Below, in pieces: positions 18,428-26,881 of a DNA stretch of 64,000 bases (positions are counted from its first letter, which is position 1; every line of letters starts with the position of its first letter). The stretch spans positions 1 to 64,000 of the forward strand of contig JAWXBK010000021.1 of the NCBI GenBank assembly GCA_034439975.1, given 5' to 3'. The stretch comes from JAWXBK01 sp034439975. Lineage in GTDB: Bacteria; Pseudomonadota; Alphaproteobacteria; Dongiales; Dongiaceae. The notes below the pieces were generated by a model. It had not been told where the DNA came from and searched no databases. It was given only the letters and a program-made list of their open reading frames with translations. The position numbers were made by a program, and so were the translations under genes.

Positions 18428-19771
18428 ATGCGTGAAGGCAGCCTCGAGCCGCCCATCCGGCATCCGCTTGCCTGGCACGATCCCGATTTCTACGACGCCG
18501 CGAAGATCGACGCCGAAATGCGTCGCGTCTTCGACATCTGTCACGGCTGCCGACGCTGCTTCAATCTCTGCGACAGCTTTCCGCGCTTGTTCGATCTGGT
18601 CGACCAGTCGCCCAGCGAAGAACTCGACACCGTCAAGAGCGAGGATTTCAAGCCGGTCGTGGATGCCTGCACGCTCTGCGACATGTGCTTTATGACCAAA
18701 TGCCCCTATGTGCCGCCGCATGAATATGCGCTCGATTTCCCGCATCTGATGCTGCGCTACCGCGCCGCCGAGTTCCGCAACGGCAAGGTCGGCGCGATCG
18801 AGCAGCAGCTCACGAAGACCGATCGCAACGGTAAACTCGGCGCCGCGCTGCCGACGGTGACGAACTGGGCATCGAACACCGGAAACAAGATGACGCGGGG
18901 CGCGCTCGAGCGCGTCGCCAATGTCGACCGTAACGCGGCGCTGCCGAAATTCCACGGCAAGACGCTGACGATGCGGGCGAAGGATCATCCGCCCGCGCTC
19001 AATCGCGATGCGCCGGCATTCGGTCGCAAGGCCGCGATCTTCGCGACCTGCTTTGCCAATTACAACAATCCGGCGATCGGCGAGGCGGCGCTTGCCGTGC
19101 TCGCGCGCAACGGCGTCGAAACCCGGCTCGAATATCCCGGCTGTTGCGGCATGCCGCAACTCGAGAACGGAAATATCGAGGCGGTCGCCGAGAAGGCGAA
19201 ACGCACGGCCGCCGCCTTCGGGCCGCTGATCGACGCCGGCCACGATGTCGTAGCATTGGTGCCGTCCTGTGCGCTGATGATGAAGTTCGAATGGCCGCTG
19301 ATCCTGCCCGGTGACGCGGCGGTGAAAAAGCTCGCGGATGCGACCTACGATGTCAGCGAATATGTCGTCGATATCGCCAAAAAAGAGGGACTTGCTCCCG
19401 GTATGACGCCGCTGTCGGGTGGTGTCGCCCTGCATATCGCCTGCCATGCGCGCGCGCAGAACATGGGCCAGAAAGCGGCCGAGATGCTGCGGCTTCTTCC
19501 CGGCATCGATCTCGCGGTGATCGAACGTTGCGCCGGTCATGGCGGATCCTGGGGCGTGATGAAGGGGAATTTCGAAACAGCGATCAAGATCGGCAAACCC
19601 GTCGCGCGTCAGGCGGCGAAAAGCGAGAAGCGTATCGTCGCCTCGGAATGTCCGCTCGCGGGCATGCATATCCTGCAGGGCATGGAGCGGATCAAGGATG
19701 CGACCGTGCCCGGCGATGCGCCGCATCCGATCCAGCTGATCGCCCGCGCCTACGGGCTCGAAACAGAGTAA
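18428..19771 (+). CDS. GlpC/HdrD-like Fe-S oxidoreductase (heterodisulfide-reductase-related)
   Basis: 447 aa, no signal peptide. Two ferredoxin-type [4Fe-4S] motifs lie near the N-terminus: CHGCRRCFNLCDSFP and CTLCDMCFMTKCPYVPP. Two cysteine-rich CCG domains follow (YPGCCGMPQLENG near residue 240; HIACHARAQNMG and ERCAGHGGSWG further on), the HdrB/GlpC type that binds a second cluster. It is followed 11 nt later by DUF3501. This pairing next to rubrerythrin recurs in proteobacteria, and the Fe-S protein is a plausible electron donor to the rubrerythrin (inference). GAAGGAAGA precedes ATG 18428. Confidence 0.85.
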   Translation: MREGSLEPPIRHPLAWHDPDFYDAAKIDAEMRRVFDICHGCRRCFNLCDSFPRLFDLVDQSPSEELDTVKSEDFKPVVDACTLCDMCFMTKCPYVPPHEYALDFPHLMLRYRAAEFRNGKVGAIEQQLTKTDRNGKLGAALPTVTNWASNTGNKMTRGALERVANVDRNAALPKFHGKTLTMRAKDHPPALNRDAPAFGRKAAIFATCFANYNNPAIGEAALAVLARNGVETRLEYPGCCGMPQLENGNIEAVAEKAKRTAAAFGPLIDAGHDVVALVPSCALMMKFEWPLILPGDAAVKKLADATYDVSEYVVDIAKKEGLAPGMTPLSGGVALHIACHARAQNMGQKAAEMLRLLPGIDLAVIERCAGHGGSWGVMKGNFETAIKIGKPVARQAAKSEKRIVASECPLAGMHILQGMERIKDATVPGDAPHPIQLIARAYGLETE

Positions 19772-19782
19772 GGATCCAGGCG

Positions 19783-20382
19783 ATGACGGCACTCGCAAAG
19801 CGACGCAGCATCACGCGGGCCGATCTCATGCCGCTCAAGGAGTACACGGCGATCCGCAAGGCGCGCCGCGCCGAGATCGTGTCGCGCAAGCGCAGTCGTC
19901 GCATGGAAATCGGGCCGGTCGCGACCTTCCATTTCGAAAATTTCGAGACGATGTGGCTGCAGATCCAGGAGATGCTCTACATCGAGAAAGGTGGCGACGC
20001 ACAGATCGACGACGAGCTCGCGGCGTATGGCCCGATGATTCCGAACGGCCGCGAACTCGTTGCCACGGTCCTCTTCGAGATCGACGAGCCGACACGGCGC
20101 AAGGCGTTTCTCTCGCGCCTCGGCGGTATCGAGGAAACCGCGTTCATTCGCGTCGGTGGCGAGATCGTCAAGGCGGTGCCGGAAGCCGATGTCGACCGTA
20201 CCAACGCCGATGGCAAGGCCTCGTCGGTGCAGTTCCTGCATTTCCCGTTCACCGACGCGCAGGTCGCGGCCTTCGTGAAGCCCGGTGCCGAAGTGGTGAT
20301 CGGATTCAGTCATCCGGTCTATGGCCATATGTCGATCATGCCGGAAACCGTTCGCGCGGCGCTCACCGAAGATTTCGACTAG
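19783..20382 (+). CDS. DUF3501 family protein
   Basis: 199 aa from ATG 19783, 11 nt after the Fe-S oxidoreductase. No catalytic motif is recognised. Conserved-looking segments are ITRADLMPLKEYTAIRKARR, GPVATFHFENFETMWLQIQEMLYIEKGG and the C-terminal FPFTDAQVAAF with GFSHPVYGHM. The family is found with rubrerythrin and GlpC-like proteins, as here, and its function is unknown. A role in the redox or iron chemistry of this group is inference from position only. Confidence 0.82.
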   Translation: MTALAKRRSITRADLMPLKEYTAIRKARRAEIVSRKRSRRMEIGPVATFHFENFETMWLQIQEMLYIEKGGDAQIDDELAAYGPMIPNGRELVATVLFEIDEPTRRKAFLSRLGGIEETAFIRVGGEIVKAVPEADVDRTNADGKASSVQFLHFPFTDAQVAAFVKPGAEVVIGFSHPVYGHMSIMPETVRAALTEDFD

Positions 20383-20402
20383 CGCCGCGGCGCCCGATCC
20401 TG

Positions 20403-21099
20403 CTACGTGGCGATCCGCTTCTGCAGATCGGTCAGCGCGACATGGCCAACAAATCCCCCGCCTGAGATCGCCGGCCTGTCCGCTTCGATCGCGTGGGCGA
20501 AAACGATCGCCGGATCGCGTTCGAGCGTCTGCACATGCCGATGCAGGTTCGGATAGTCGCGACGATCAATCGCCTTGTGATAGTCCGCCCAGCGCGCGAT
20601 CCCCATGAAATAGGCATCGGCGACGCTGCGTCGCTCGCCGACAAGCCAGTCCCGGCCGGCGAGCATCGCGTCGAGCTGTCCGTGCGTCTTGGCGACCTGC
20701 TGCCGGCCGAGATCCCGCAGCATCGCCTGTACCGACGGATCTTCCGCCATCTGATAGGCGGTCCAGAGCGGACTGAAGGCGGCAAAGAATGTCGTCGTCA
20801 GGTATGACAGCATCCGGTTGAGGCGGTCGAAATCGCCGCTGCCCTGCGCGAAGCCCGCGATCGATGCCGCGCACACCGATATTCTGCAGGATGGCCGCGC
20901 TCTCGCTCAGCGTGGCACCGTTCTCGAGCAACAGCACCGGCGTTTCCCGTATCTCGTTCACTCGCGCGTACAGATCGTTCTGCATATCGTCGGGCATGTT
21001 GATACGGCAGAGGCGGCAGGGCTGGCCCAGCCATTCAAGGACCACGATCGATCCGAACGAGCAGCCTTGCGGGACGCCATAAAAAAGCACCGGTTCCAT
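20403..21099 (-). pseudogene. Glutathione S-transferase, frameshifted
   Basis: Read from ATG 21099 the thioredoxin-fold N-terminal domain is clear: MEPVLFYGVPQGCSFGSIV, RETPVLLLENGATLSESAAIL. Near position 20860 the frame breaks, and the C-terminal GST domain (GFAQGSGDFDRLN, FSPLWTAYQMA, ARWADYHKAIDRRDYPNL) continues in the +1 frame to the stop at 20403. Dropping one G from a GGG run restores a continuous IDRGFAQGSGDFDRLN. The total length, 697 nt, is one more than a multiple of three. It could be a real pseudogene or an assembly error. It is divergent from an HxlR regulator. Confidence 0.82.
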
Positions 21100-21186
21100 G
21101 TTGATCTCCCTGCGCGATGATAATGTTGCGAATGGCTCCCATATGCGCGACGCCGCAGGGGTCGTAAAGAACGCACAAAAATGTCG

Positions 21187-21210
21187 CGCGGTAACATAAA
21201 TTATACCGCG
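21187..21210. promoter_or_regulatory. Palindromic putative operator in the GST-hxlR divergent region
   Basis: CGCGGTA (21187-21193) and TACCGCG (21204-21210) form perfect 7-bp inverted arms around an AT-rich 10-nt centre, 22 nt before the HxlR-family ATG. Position and symmetry suit autoregulation by the dimeric HxlR protein; the regulator-site link is inference. Confidence 0.5.
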
Positions 21211-21231
21211 GTCATGCGATGAGGTGACGCG

Positions 21232-21591
21232 ATGAAGGAAACCATATCGGGCTGTCCGATCGAAGACGCGATGCGCCTTCTGGGTGGCCGCTGGCGAACG
21301 CTGCTGATCTACTATTTGATCGATGGACCGAAGCGGTTCAGCGATCTGCGCCGCGACAATCCGAAAATCTCGCACCGGATGCTGACGCTCGATCTGCGCG
21401 ATCTCGAGGCGGCCGGCGTGATTTCGCGGACGGTCTATCCCGAGATACCGCTGCGCGTCGAATCTGCGCTGGCGGCAGCGGGAGAGAATCTCGTGCCGCT
21501 GATCAACGCGCTCGGCGACTGGTGGGAGACGCTCGGCAGTTTCCGCCCGCGCACGATGGCAGGCTTGCGCCGACCCGGTCCCGCCGCCTAG
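21232..21591 (+). CDS. HxlR-family transcriptional regulator
   Basis: 119 aa. Single winged-helix domain with the HxlR pattern: CPIEDAMRLLGGRWRTLLIYYL, then GPKRFSDLRRDNPKISHRMLTLDLRDLEAAGVISR and the YPEIPLRVE wing. A conserved N-terminal Cys (SGCPIE, residue 7) may be redox sensing as in some HxlR proteins. It is divergent from the GST gene, which is its likely target, and the palindrome at 21187-21210 is its likely site. GAGGTGA precedes the ATG. Confidence 0.88.
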   Translation: MKETISGCPIEDAMRLLGGRWRTLLIYYLIDGPKRFSDLRRDNPKISHRMLTLDLRDLEAAGVISRTVYPEIPLRVESALAAAGENLVPLINALGDWWETLGSFRPRTMAGLRRPGPAA

Positions 21592-21610
21592 TTTCCCGCA
21601 GGCGTCACCC

Positions 21611-23615
21611 ATGGATGGGCGGCCGATGAATCACGGCAACCGCAACGTGCTTCGGGTGGTCGTCGCCGCGGCGATGACACTCGCGGCTTTCTGCTTCACC
21701 GCGGGCCCGGCGCCCGCGGCCGGCCTTGCCGACATTATCGACCGGCTCGATCCGCATTCCTGTTATGTCGGCAATCTCGTCTGCGTCACCGTGCCGGCGC
21801 CCCTCGATCACGACAATCCGGCCGACAATCGCACCCTCGATATCGAATATGCGATTCATCTGGCGACCGGCGACTATCGCGGCGTTCTCATCTATGCCGT
21901 GGGCGGGCCGGGCCAGGCCGGCGTCGGCATTTCCGACTGGGCGCTGTGGTCCTTCGACCAGCGCATCCTCGAACATTACGACATCGTGCTGTTCGATCAG
22001 CGCGGCATGGGCCCGCGCCATGGCGTCGATTGCCGCCGCGCCGCTGCCGTCTATTCGCTGATCCCGTGGAATTTTGAGCATCCCGAGATCAATGTCGATC
22101 AGGCCGGCACGTTCGTGACCGACTGCATCACCGAATCCGGTCGCGCCGAGATCTTGCCATTTCTCGGTACGCGACAGGCGGTGCGCGATCTGGAAGTTTT
22201 TCGCCAGGCCATCGGTGCGCCGCAGATCTGGATCTATGGCGCCAGTTACGGCACGTTTTTCGCGCAGGCCTATGCCGCAACATATCCCGACGCGATCGAA
22301 GGCCTGATCCTCGACAGTGTGATGGATCCGGCCGCGAACATCTCGAATGACGGGATCGTGGGGGCGCGTGCCGCCGAGGATCTCTTCGAGCGCCTGGGCC
22401 GCGCCTGCCAGGACGATGCCGATTGCGGCGGGCTGTTCGAGACCTCGGTGACCGATGCCTATGACCGGCTGCTGGCGCAACTCGAACGGGCGCCGATCGA
22501 TGTTCCGTTTCCGCTCTCGAGCGGCCGGGCTCGAAGAGCGCGAGCTCACGCGCGATATGGTGGCCGGCAGTCTTTCCTATGCGTTGTACACGCCCTTCGA
22601 TCGCACGGCCTTCCTGCATGCGCTTGCCTCGGCGGAGCAGGGCGAACTGGTACCGATGCTGCGCATGGCCTATCGCGCGCTCGAATTCGATGCCGACACG
22701 ATGACGCCGCTCGCGGTCGAGGGCACCAACTCCGGCATGTACTGGGGTGCGTTCTACGCCGTCTCCTGTCCCGATTACGGTATCCAGCCTGCCGACCCGG
22801 CGGCCAGCGCCTTGTCGGTGTTCAAGGACGGTCTCGATTATCGCAGCGAGTTTCCGCGCTTCTTTCACTACATGATCGGGCTCAATCTCGAATGCCAGTT
22901 CTGGCCCGGGCTCGATGAACGACAGACGATACCGTTATTCGCCGGTGGCAATTTCAAGACGCTCATCCTCGCCAGCGATGCCGATCACGCGACGCCGATC
23001 GCGCAGGCGACCAGCGTCTACGAGCGGCTCAGCGATGCAACGATGATCACGGTCGAAGACGGGCCGCATGTCGTGCTCGGCTGGGGCGATGCCTGCGTCG
23101 AAAATGTGGTCACCAGCTGGCTGGTATCGGGACGAGAGCCGAAACCCGGCGAGATTCATTGCAAACAATCGGTGCTCGATCCCTATTACGTCGTCGAGGT
23201 AACGCAAAACTACGATCCGGCCGACGCCGCCGATATCGGCTGGGGCGCCGTCAGTGCGGTCATTTCGGCAGAGCTCACATCGGGCTGGGGCGGCAGCGAA
23301 GCGATGACGATCGGCTGCGATCACGGCGGCACGCTTACCCTCGCGCGGCCGACGCATGACGCCTACATCTATCGCTACGAGATGGACGAATGCCGCGTCT
23401 GGGCCGATACGGCGCTGACCGGCATGGCGGTCTATCGCGACACCCATGACGACTGGGGCTGGCAAATGACGTTCGATGTCGCCGGCGCGCATAGCGGCAA
23501 GATCGCTTACGAGTTCGATTTCCAGACCGGCGACGAACGGATCGAGGGGATCCATGACGGCCATACGCTCGGCGTTGTTGCGACGACCCCGCTGCCGAGC
23601 AAGAAGGCGCGCTGA
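21611..23615 (+). pseudogene. Secreted alpha/beta hydrolase (TAP-like C-terminus), frameshifted
   Basis: The N-terminal part has a Sec signal peptide (VLRVVVAAAMTLAAFCFTA) and an alpha/beta hydrolase fold with oxyanion block YAVGGPGQAG, IVLFDQRGMG and the nucleophile elbow YGASYGTFFAQ. Near 22529 the frame breaks; the C-terminal part (LEERELTRDMVAGSL, GNFKTLILASDADHATP, VEDGPHVVLGWG with likely Asp and His of the triad) continues in the +1 frame to the stop at 23615. Removing one G from a GGG run rejoins them. A beta-rich extension of about 150 residues follows the hydrolase. ATG 21626 is an alternative start. It resembles tripeptidyl-aminopeptidase-like hydrolases; substrate unknown. Confidence 0.8.
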
Positions 23616-23634
23616 ACCGATGCGCTGACGCGTG

Positions 23635-24132
23635 TCAGGGTGCGTTAAGCTTTGATGTTAGGCGCGCTGGCCCGTGCTTAATGTTTTGATGGCAGATGAA
23701 TTCCAAAGGCCGAGAGTCGCCTCGTCGCCGCCTCCACTGCTTGCGGAGAAAATTCATCAGCGTATTGAGCACAAGATATTCTCCAGTCAGTTTCGGCTTT
23801 CCATTCTCGACCAATAGACGAAACCCAGGTGTTTCCGTGCTCGCAAGAGCCCAATCCTCAAGGCAGGCTATAAGACCCTTGCGTGCGAGTTTCTGACGAG
23901 TTCGGGTCGCTGATGTTCTGCGTTTGTTTTTGACCGACAGAAGTTCTTCATAAGCAGTCAATACCGCATGAAAATCTCTTTCAATGGCACTTTCTGCACG
24001 CGATCCTTCGATCTCACAAAGATGCTCAAAAACCTTCCAGTAATAATCATCCCGATTTTGAAGTTTGGCGTTGTGCATCATTCGTCGCAGAGCAGCCGGA
24101 TCACGGATTCGCTGAAAATCAGGATCCTTCAT
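23635..24132 (-). CDS. Hypothetical protein, low-GC orphan
   Basis: 165 aa from ATG 24132, whose TGATG junction overlaps the stop of the dehalogenase gene, so the two are coupled; a GTG one codon earlier is possible. I do not recognise the family. It is rich in Arg, Lys and Glu, appears helical, starts with a KDPDFQRIRDPAALRRMMHNA segment, and has a basic SVKNKRRTSATRTRQKLARKG linker that could contact nucleic acid. No membrane segment or signal peptide. The base composition is clearly less GC-rich than in neighbouring genes, suggesting acquisition by transfer. Confidence 0.7.
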   Translation of the reverse strand: MKDPDFQRIRDPAALRRMMHNAKLQNRDDYYWKVFEHLCEIEGSRAESAIERDFHAVLTAYEELLSVKNKRRTSATRTRQKLARKGLIACLEDWALASTETPGFRLLVENGKPKLTGEYLVLNTLMNFLRKQWRRRRGDSRPLEFICHQNIKHGPARLTSKLNAP

Positions 24133-25058
24133 CACTCATCTCCTATCCTGCTAGAACCACGTTTGGGTGCCCCGAAAAAATCGAGCAACGCGGCGGCGGC
24201 GTTCTCCGGTTCTTCCTCGACGATGAAATGGCCGCAATCGAGTGCGATCTCGCGCACATCGTCGGCCCAACGCCGCCAGACCGCGCCCGGCGTGCAGCCG
24301 GTCGATGCGGCGGAATGCCCGATATATCCGCGGCCCCAGAGAATCAGCATCGGACATTCGATCCTGCGGCCGGCCTCGCGGTCGGCGCGGTCGTCCGCCC
24401 AGTCGCAGGTAGCACCCGCGCGATAGTCCTCGCAGGTCGCCTGCACGGTCGCCGGGTTGCGGAACTGCGCGATATATTGCGCGACCGCTACGGGATCGAG
24501 CCGGCTCGCATCGCCCGCCCAGCGTTCGAGCAGATGTCGCACGAAGAACTCCGGATCGCCGCCGATCAGCCGTTCCGGCAGTGGTGCCGGCACCGCGAGA
24601 AACGGCCAGTGATAGGTCGCAATCGCCTCGGCCGCGTTCATGCCTTCCCAGATGTCGATCGTCGGTACCGTGTCGAGCGAGGCGAAGCGCCGGACGTGAT
24701 CGGGATGATCGAGTGCGAGCCGGTAGGCGACCCGCGCGCCGCGATCGTGGCCGGCGAGATCGAAGCGGTCATGGCCGAGCGCGCGCATCAGCGCCACCAT
24801 GTCGCCGGCCATCGCACGCTTTGAATAGTTCCGATGTTCGATATCGGGCGCCGGCCCGCGGCTCGCGCCATAGCCGCGCAGATCCGGCATCACCAGTGTG
24901 AAACGCTGCGCCAATGCCGGTGCGATCTTGTGCCAGATCGCATGGGTCTGCGGATAACCGTGCAGCAGCAGCAAAGGTGGGCCGGATCCGCCCTGCCGAT
25001 AAAAGATCGAGACTTCGTTGCCGAGCGCGATGCGGTCGCTTTCGAATCCGTCGAACAT
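24132..25058 (-). CDS. Fluoroacetate dehalogenase-like alpha/beta hydrolase
   Basis: 308 aa. The fold and every key position of characterised fluoroacetate dehalogenases can be placed: LLHGYPQTHAIWH, nucleophile Asp105 with Arg106 and Arg109 (GHDRGARV), acid Asp129 (SLDTVP), halide-pocket His150-Trp151 (YHWPF) and Tyr212, and base His277 (CGHFIVEEEPE). This predicts hydrolysis of fluoro- or haloacetate to glycolate. Epoxide hydrolases share the fold but not the HW...Y pocket. It overlaps the orphan gene downstream and lies 16 nt after the SH3 gene. Substrate is inferred from motifs. Confidence 0.8.
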   Translation of the reverse strand: MFDGFESDRIALGNEVSIFYRQGGSGPPLLLLHGYPQTHAIWHKIAPALAQRFTLVMPDLRGYGASRGPAPDIEHRNYSKRAMAGDMVALMRALGHDRFDLAGHDRGARVAYRLALDHPDHVRRFASLDTVPTIDIWEGMNAAEAIATYHWPFLAVPAPLPERLIGGDPEFFVRHLLERWAGDASRLDPVAVAQYIAQFRNPATVQATCEDYRAGATCDWADDRADREAGRRIECPMLILWGRGYIGHSAASTGCTPGAVWRRWADDVREIALDCGHFIVEEEPENAAAALLDFFGAPKRGSSRIGDE

Positions 25059-25074
25059 CGCGTTCGGTCCTGTT

Positions 25075-25614
25075 CTAGCGGAACACTTCGCCGTCGAGCG
25101 AACCCCAGATCTCGCCGCGTTCGACCCAGCCGCGATATCCCTGCAGTTTGACCAGACACCAGTCGGTTTCGTCGCACTCGAGAAGTTGTCCGATCACGCC
25201 GGGATCCATCCGGACGGCGGCCTTGGCCTCCGGCTGCGGCGTCAGATGCGCGACACGCTGTTCGTCGATCACCATGAAACTGCGTTCGCCGTCGATCATG
25301 CTCTGATGCACCCAGCCTTCGGTGCCTTCGTGATCGCGGATCTGCCGCCAGGTATCGAACTCGCCGATCACCAGAACCGGCAGGCCCTTGCGTTGATAGA
25401 CCCATTCGATCGGGTGGGTGAGACCGGGCCCGGTGCGCAGATTGACTTCGTTCGAGCGCAGCGACACGAAGCGCGGCACCGGCAGGCCCGACGGGTTCTC
25501 GACCGAATTCTGCGCGGAAGCACCGGATCCGGCGGGTGCGATGAGGCCAAATGCCATCGTCGCGACACAGAGGGCTGTCATGGCCATGAACCGAACAAGT
25601 CGGGGGGATTGCAT
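25075..25614 (-). CDS. Exported SH3-domain protein
   Basis: 179 aa from ATG 25614, with AGGAGG about 11 nt upstream; the longer frame upstream is not supported by a ribosome-binding site. A Sec signal peptide (FMAMTALCVATMAFGLIAPAG, cleavage near ASAQ) leads to two bacterial SH3-like repeats: FVSLRSNEVNLRTGPGLTHPIEWVYQRKGLPV with WRQIRDHEGTEGWVHQSMI, and the degenerate second AAVRMDPGVIGQLLECDETDWCLVKLQGYRGWV. Such proteins act in the periplasm, often binding cell wall or partners. The alphaproteobacterial family commonly lies opposite the hydroxyacid dehydrogenase, as here. Confidence 0.82.
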   Translation of the reverse strand: MQSPRLVRFMAMTALCVATMAFGLIAPAGSGASAQNSVENPSGLPVPRFVSLRSNEVNLRTGPGLTHPIEWVYQRKGLPVLVIGEFDTWRQIRDHEGTEGWVHQSMIDGERSFMVIDEQRVAHLTPQPEAKAAVRMDPGVIGQLLECDETDWCLVKLQGYRGWVERGEIWGSLDGEVFR

Positions 25615-25852
25615 CGGTAGAACGCCTCCTGGTCTTGGAAAGAACCGGCGAACGAATCGGCCGCGACGCAGCCGCGCCTTCATGCGATTCTGCCTGTCGC
25701 GCGCGGTTGCGGGCAAGCATCGTTCCCCGGGCGCGGTGCTATGCTGGACAAGGAAAAACCGGCTTGCTATTGGCAGGCCGCAATCGGGCCATCGGGACCC
25801 CGCCGTCGACCCTCAATCGACGGTTCCCGCCAAGGCCCCTCAGGGAGCGTCC

Positions 25853-26836
25853 ATGGCCACGAAGCCGCTCGTCGTCGTCACCCGAAAGCTGCCGGATCCA
25901 ATCGAAACCCGGATGATGGAGCTGTTCCGGGTCAAACTGAACCTGGAGGACAAGCCGCTGGGCCAGGCCGAACTGATCCAGGCGGTCAAGGAAGCCGACG
26001 TGCTGGTGCCGACCGTCACCGACCGGATCGATTCCGCGGTGCTCTCGCAGGCCGGGCCGCAGCTTCGCCTGATCGCCTCGTTCGGTACCGGCGTCGACCA
26101 TATCGATCTCGCGACGGCACGCCAGCGCGGCATCACCATCACCAACACACCCGGTGTCCTCACCGAAGACACCGCCGACATGACGATGGCGCTGATCCTG
26201 TCGGTGCCGCGCCGGCTCGCGGAAGGCGAGCGCCTGATCCGTTCGGGCAACTGGACCGGCTGGGGGCCGACCACGATGCTCGGCCATCGCATCTGGGGAA
26301 AACGCCTCGGCATCATCGGCATGGGCCGCATCGGCACCGCCGTGGCGCGCCGTGCGCGCGGCTTCGGCCTCGCGATCCACTATCACAATCGCCGCCGCGT
26401 CCACACCGAACTCGAGACCGAGCTCGAGGCGACCTATTGGGAAAGCCTCGACCAGATGCTGGCGCGCATGGACATCATCTCGATCAACTGTCCGCATACG
26501 CCGGCGACTTATCATCTGCTCTCGGCGCGTCGGCTCAAGCTGCTGCAGCGCCAGGCCTATGTGGTGAATACCTCGCGCGGCGAAGTGATCGACGAGAACG
26601 CGCTCACCCGCATGCTCGAAAAGGGCGAGATCGCCGGCGCCGGCCTCGACGTGTTCGAGCATGAACCGGCCGTCAACCCGCGGCTGCTGCGGCTCGACAA
26701 TGTCGTGCTGCTGCCACATATGAGTTCAGCGACGATCGAGGGCCGTATCGACATGGGCGAGAAGGTCATCATCAACATCAAGACCTTCGTCGACGGCCAC
26801 CGTCCGCCCGACCGCGTCATCGAGGCGATGATCTAG
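25853..26836 (+). CDS. D-isomer-specific 2-hydroxyacid dehydrogenase (glyoxylate/hydroxypyruvate reductase type)
   Basis: 327 aa from ATG 25853, preceded by GGGAG. NAD(P)-dependent reduction of 2-oxoacids such as glyoxylate. The Rossmann motif GIIGMGRIGTAVARRARGFG, the SFGTGVDHID and TPGVLTEDTADMTMAL blocks, catalytic Arg in NTSRGEVIDE, Glu in GAGLDVFEHEP and His in LLPHMSSAT are all visible. GyaR-type annotation fits the length and motifs. If the neighbouring dehalogenase makes glycolate/glyoxylate precursors the proximity might matter, but they are on opposite strands and separated by another gene. Confidence 0.9.
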   Translation: MATKPLVVVTRKLPDPIETRMMELFRVKLNLEDKPLGQAELIQAVKEADVLVPTVTDRIDSAVLSQAGPQLRLIASFGTGVDHIDLATARQRGITITNTPGVLTEDTADMTMALILSVPRRLAEGERLIRSGNWTGWGPTTMLGHRIWGKRLGIIGMGRIGTAVARRARGFGLAIHYHNRRRVHTELETELEATYWESLDQMLARMDIISINCPHTPATYHLLSARRLKLLQRQAYVVNTSRGEVIDENALTRMLEKGEIAGAGLDVFEHEPAVNPRLLRLDNVVLLPHMSSATIEGRIDMGEKVIINIKTFVDGHRPPDRVIEAMI

Positions 26837-26881
26837 CGGTCTTTGCGTTGCGGGTTTCTTCCGGAGAAATATTCTCGCCGT

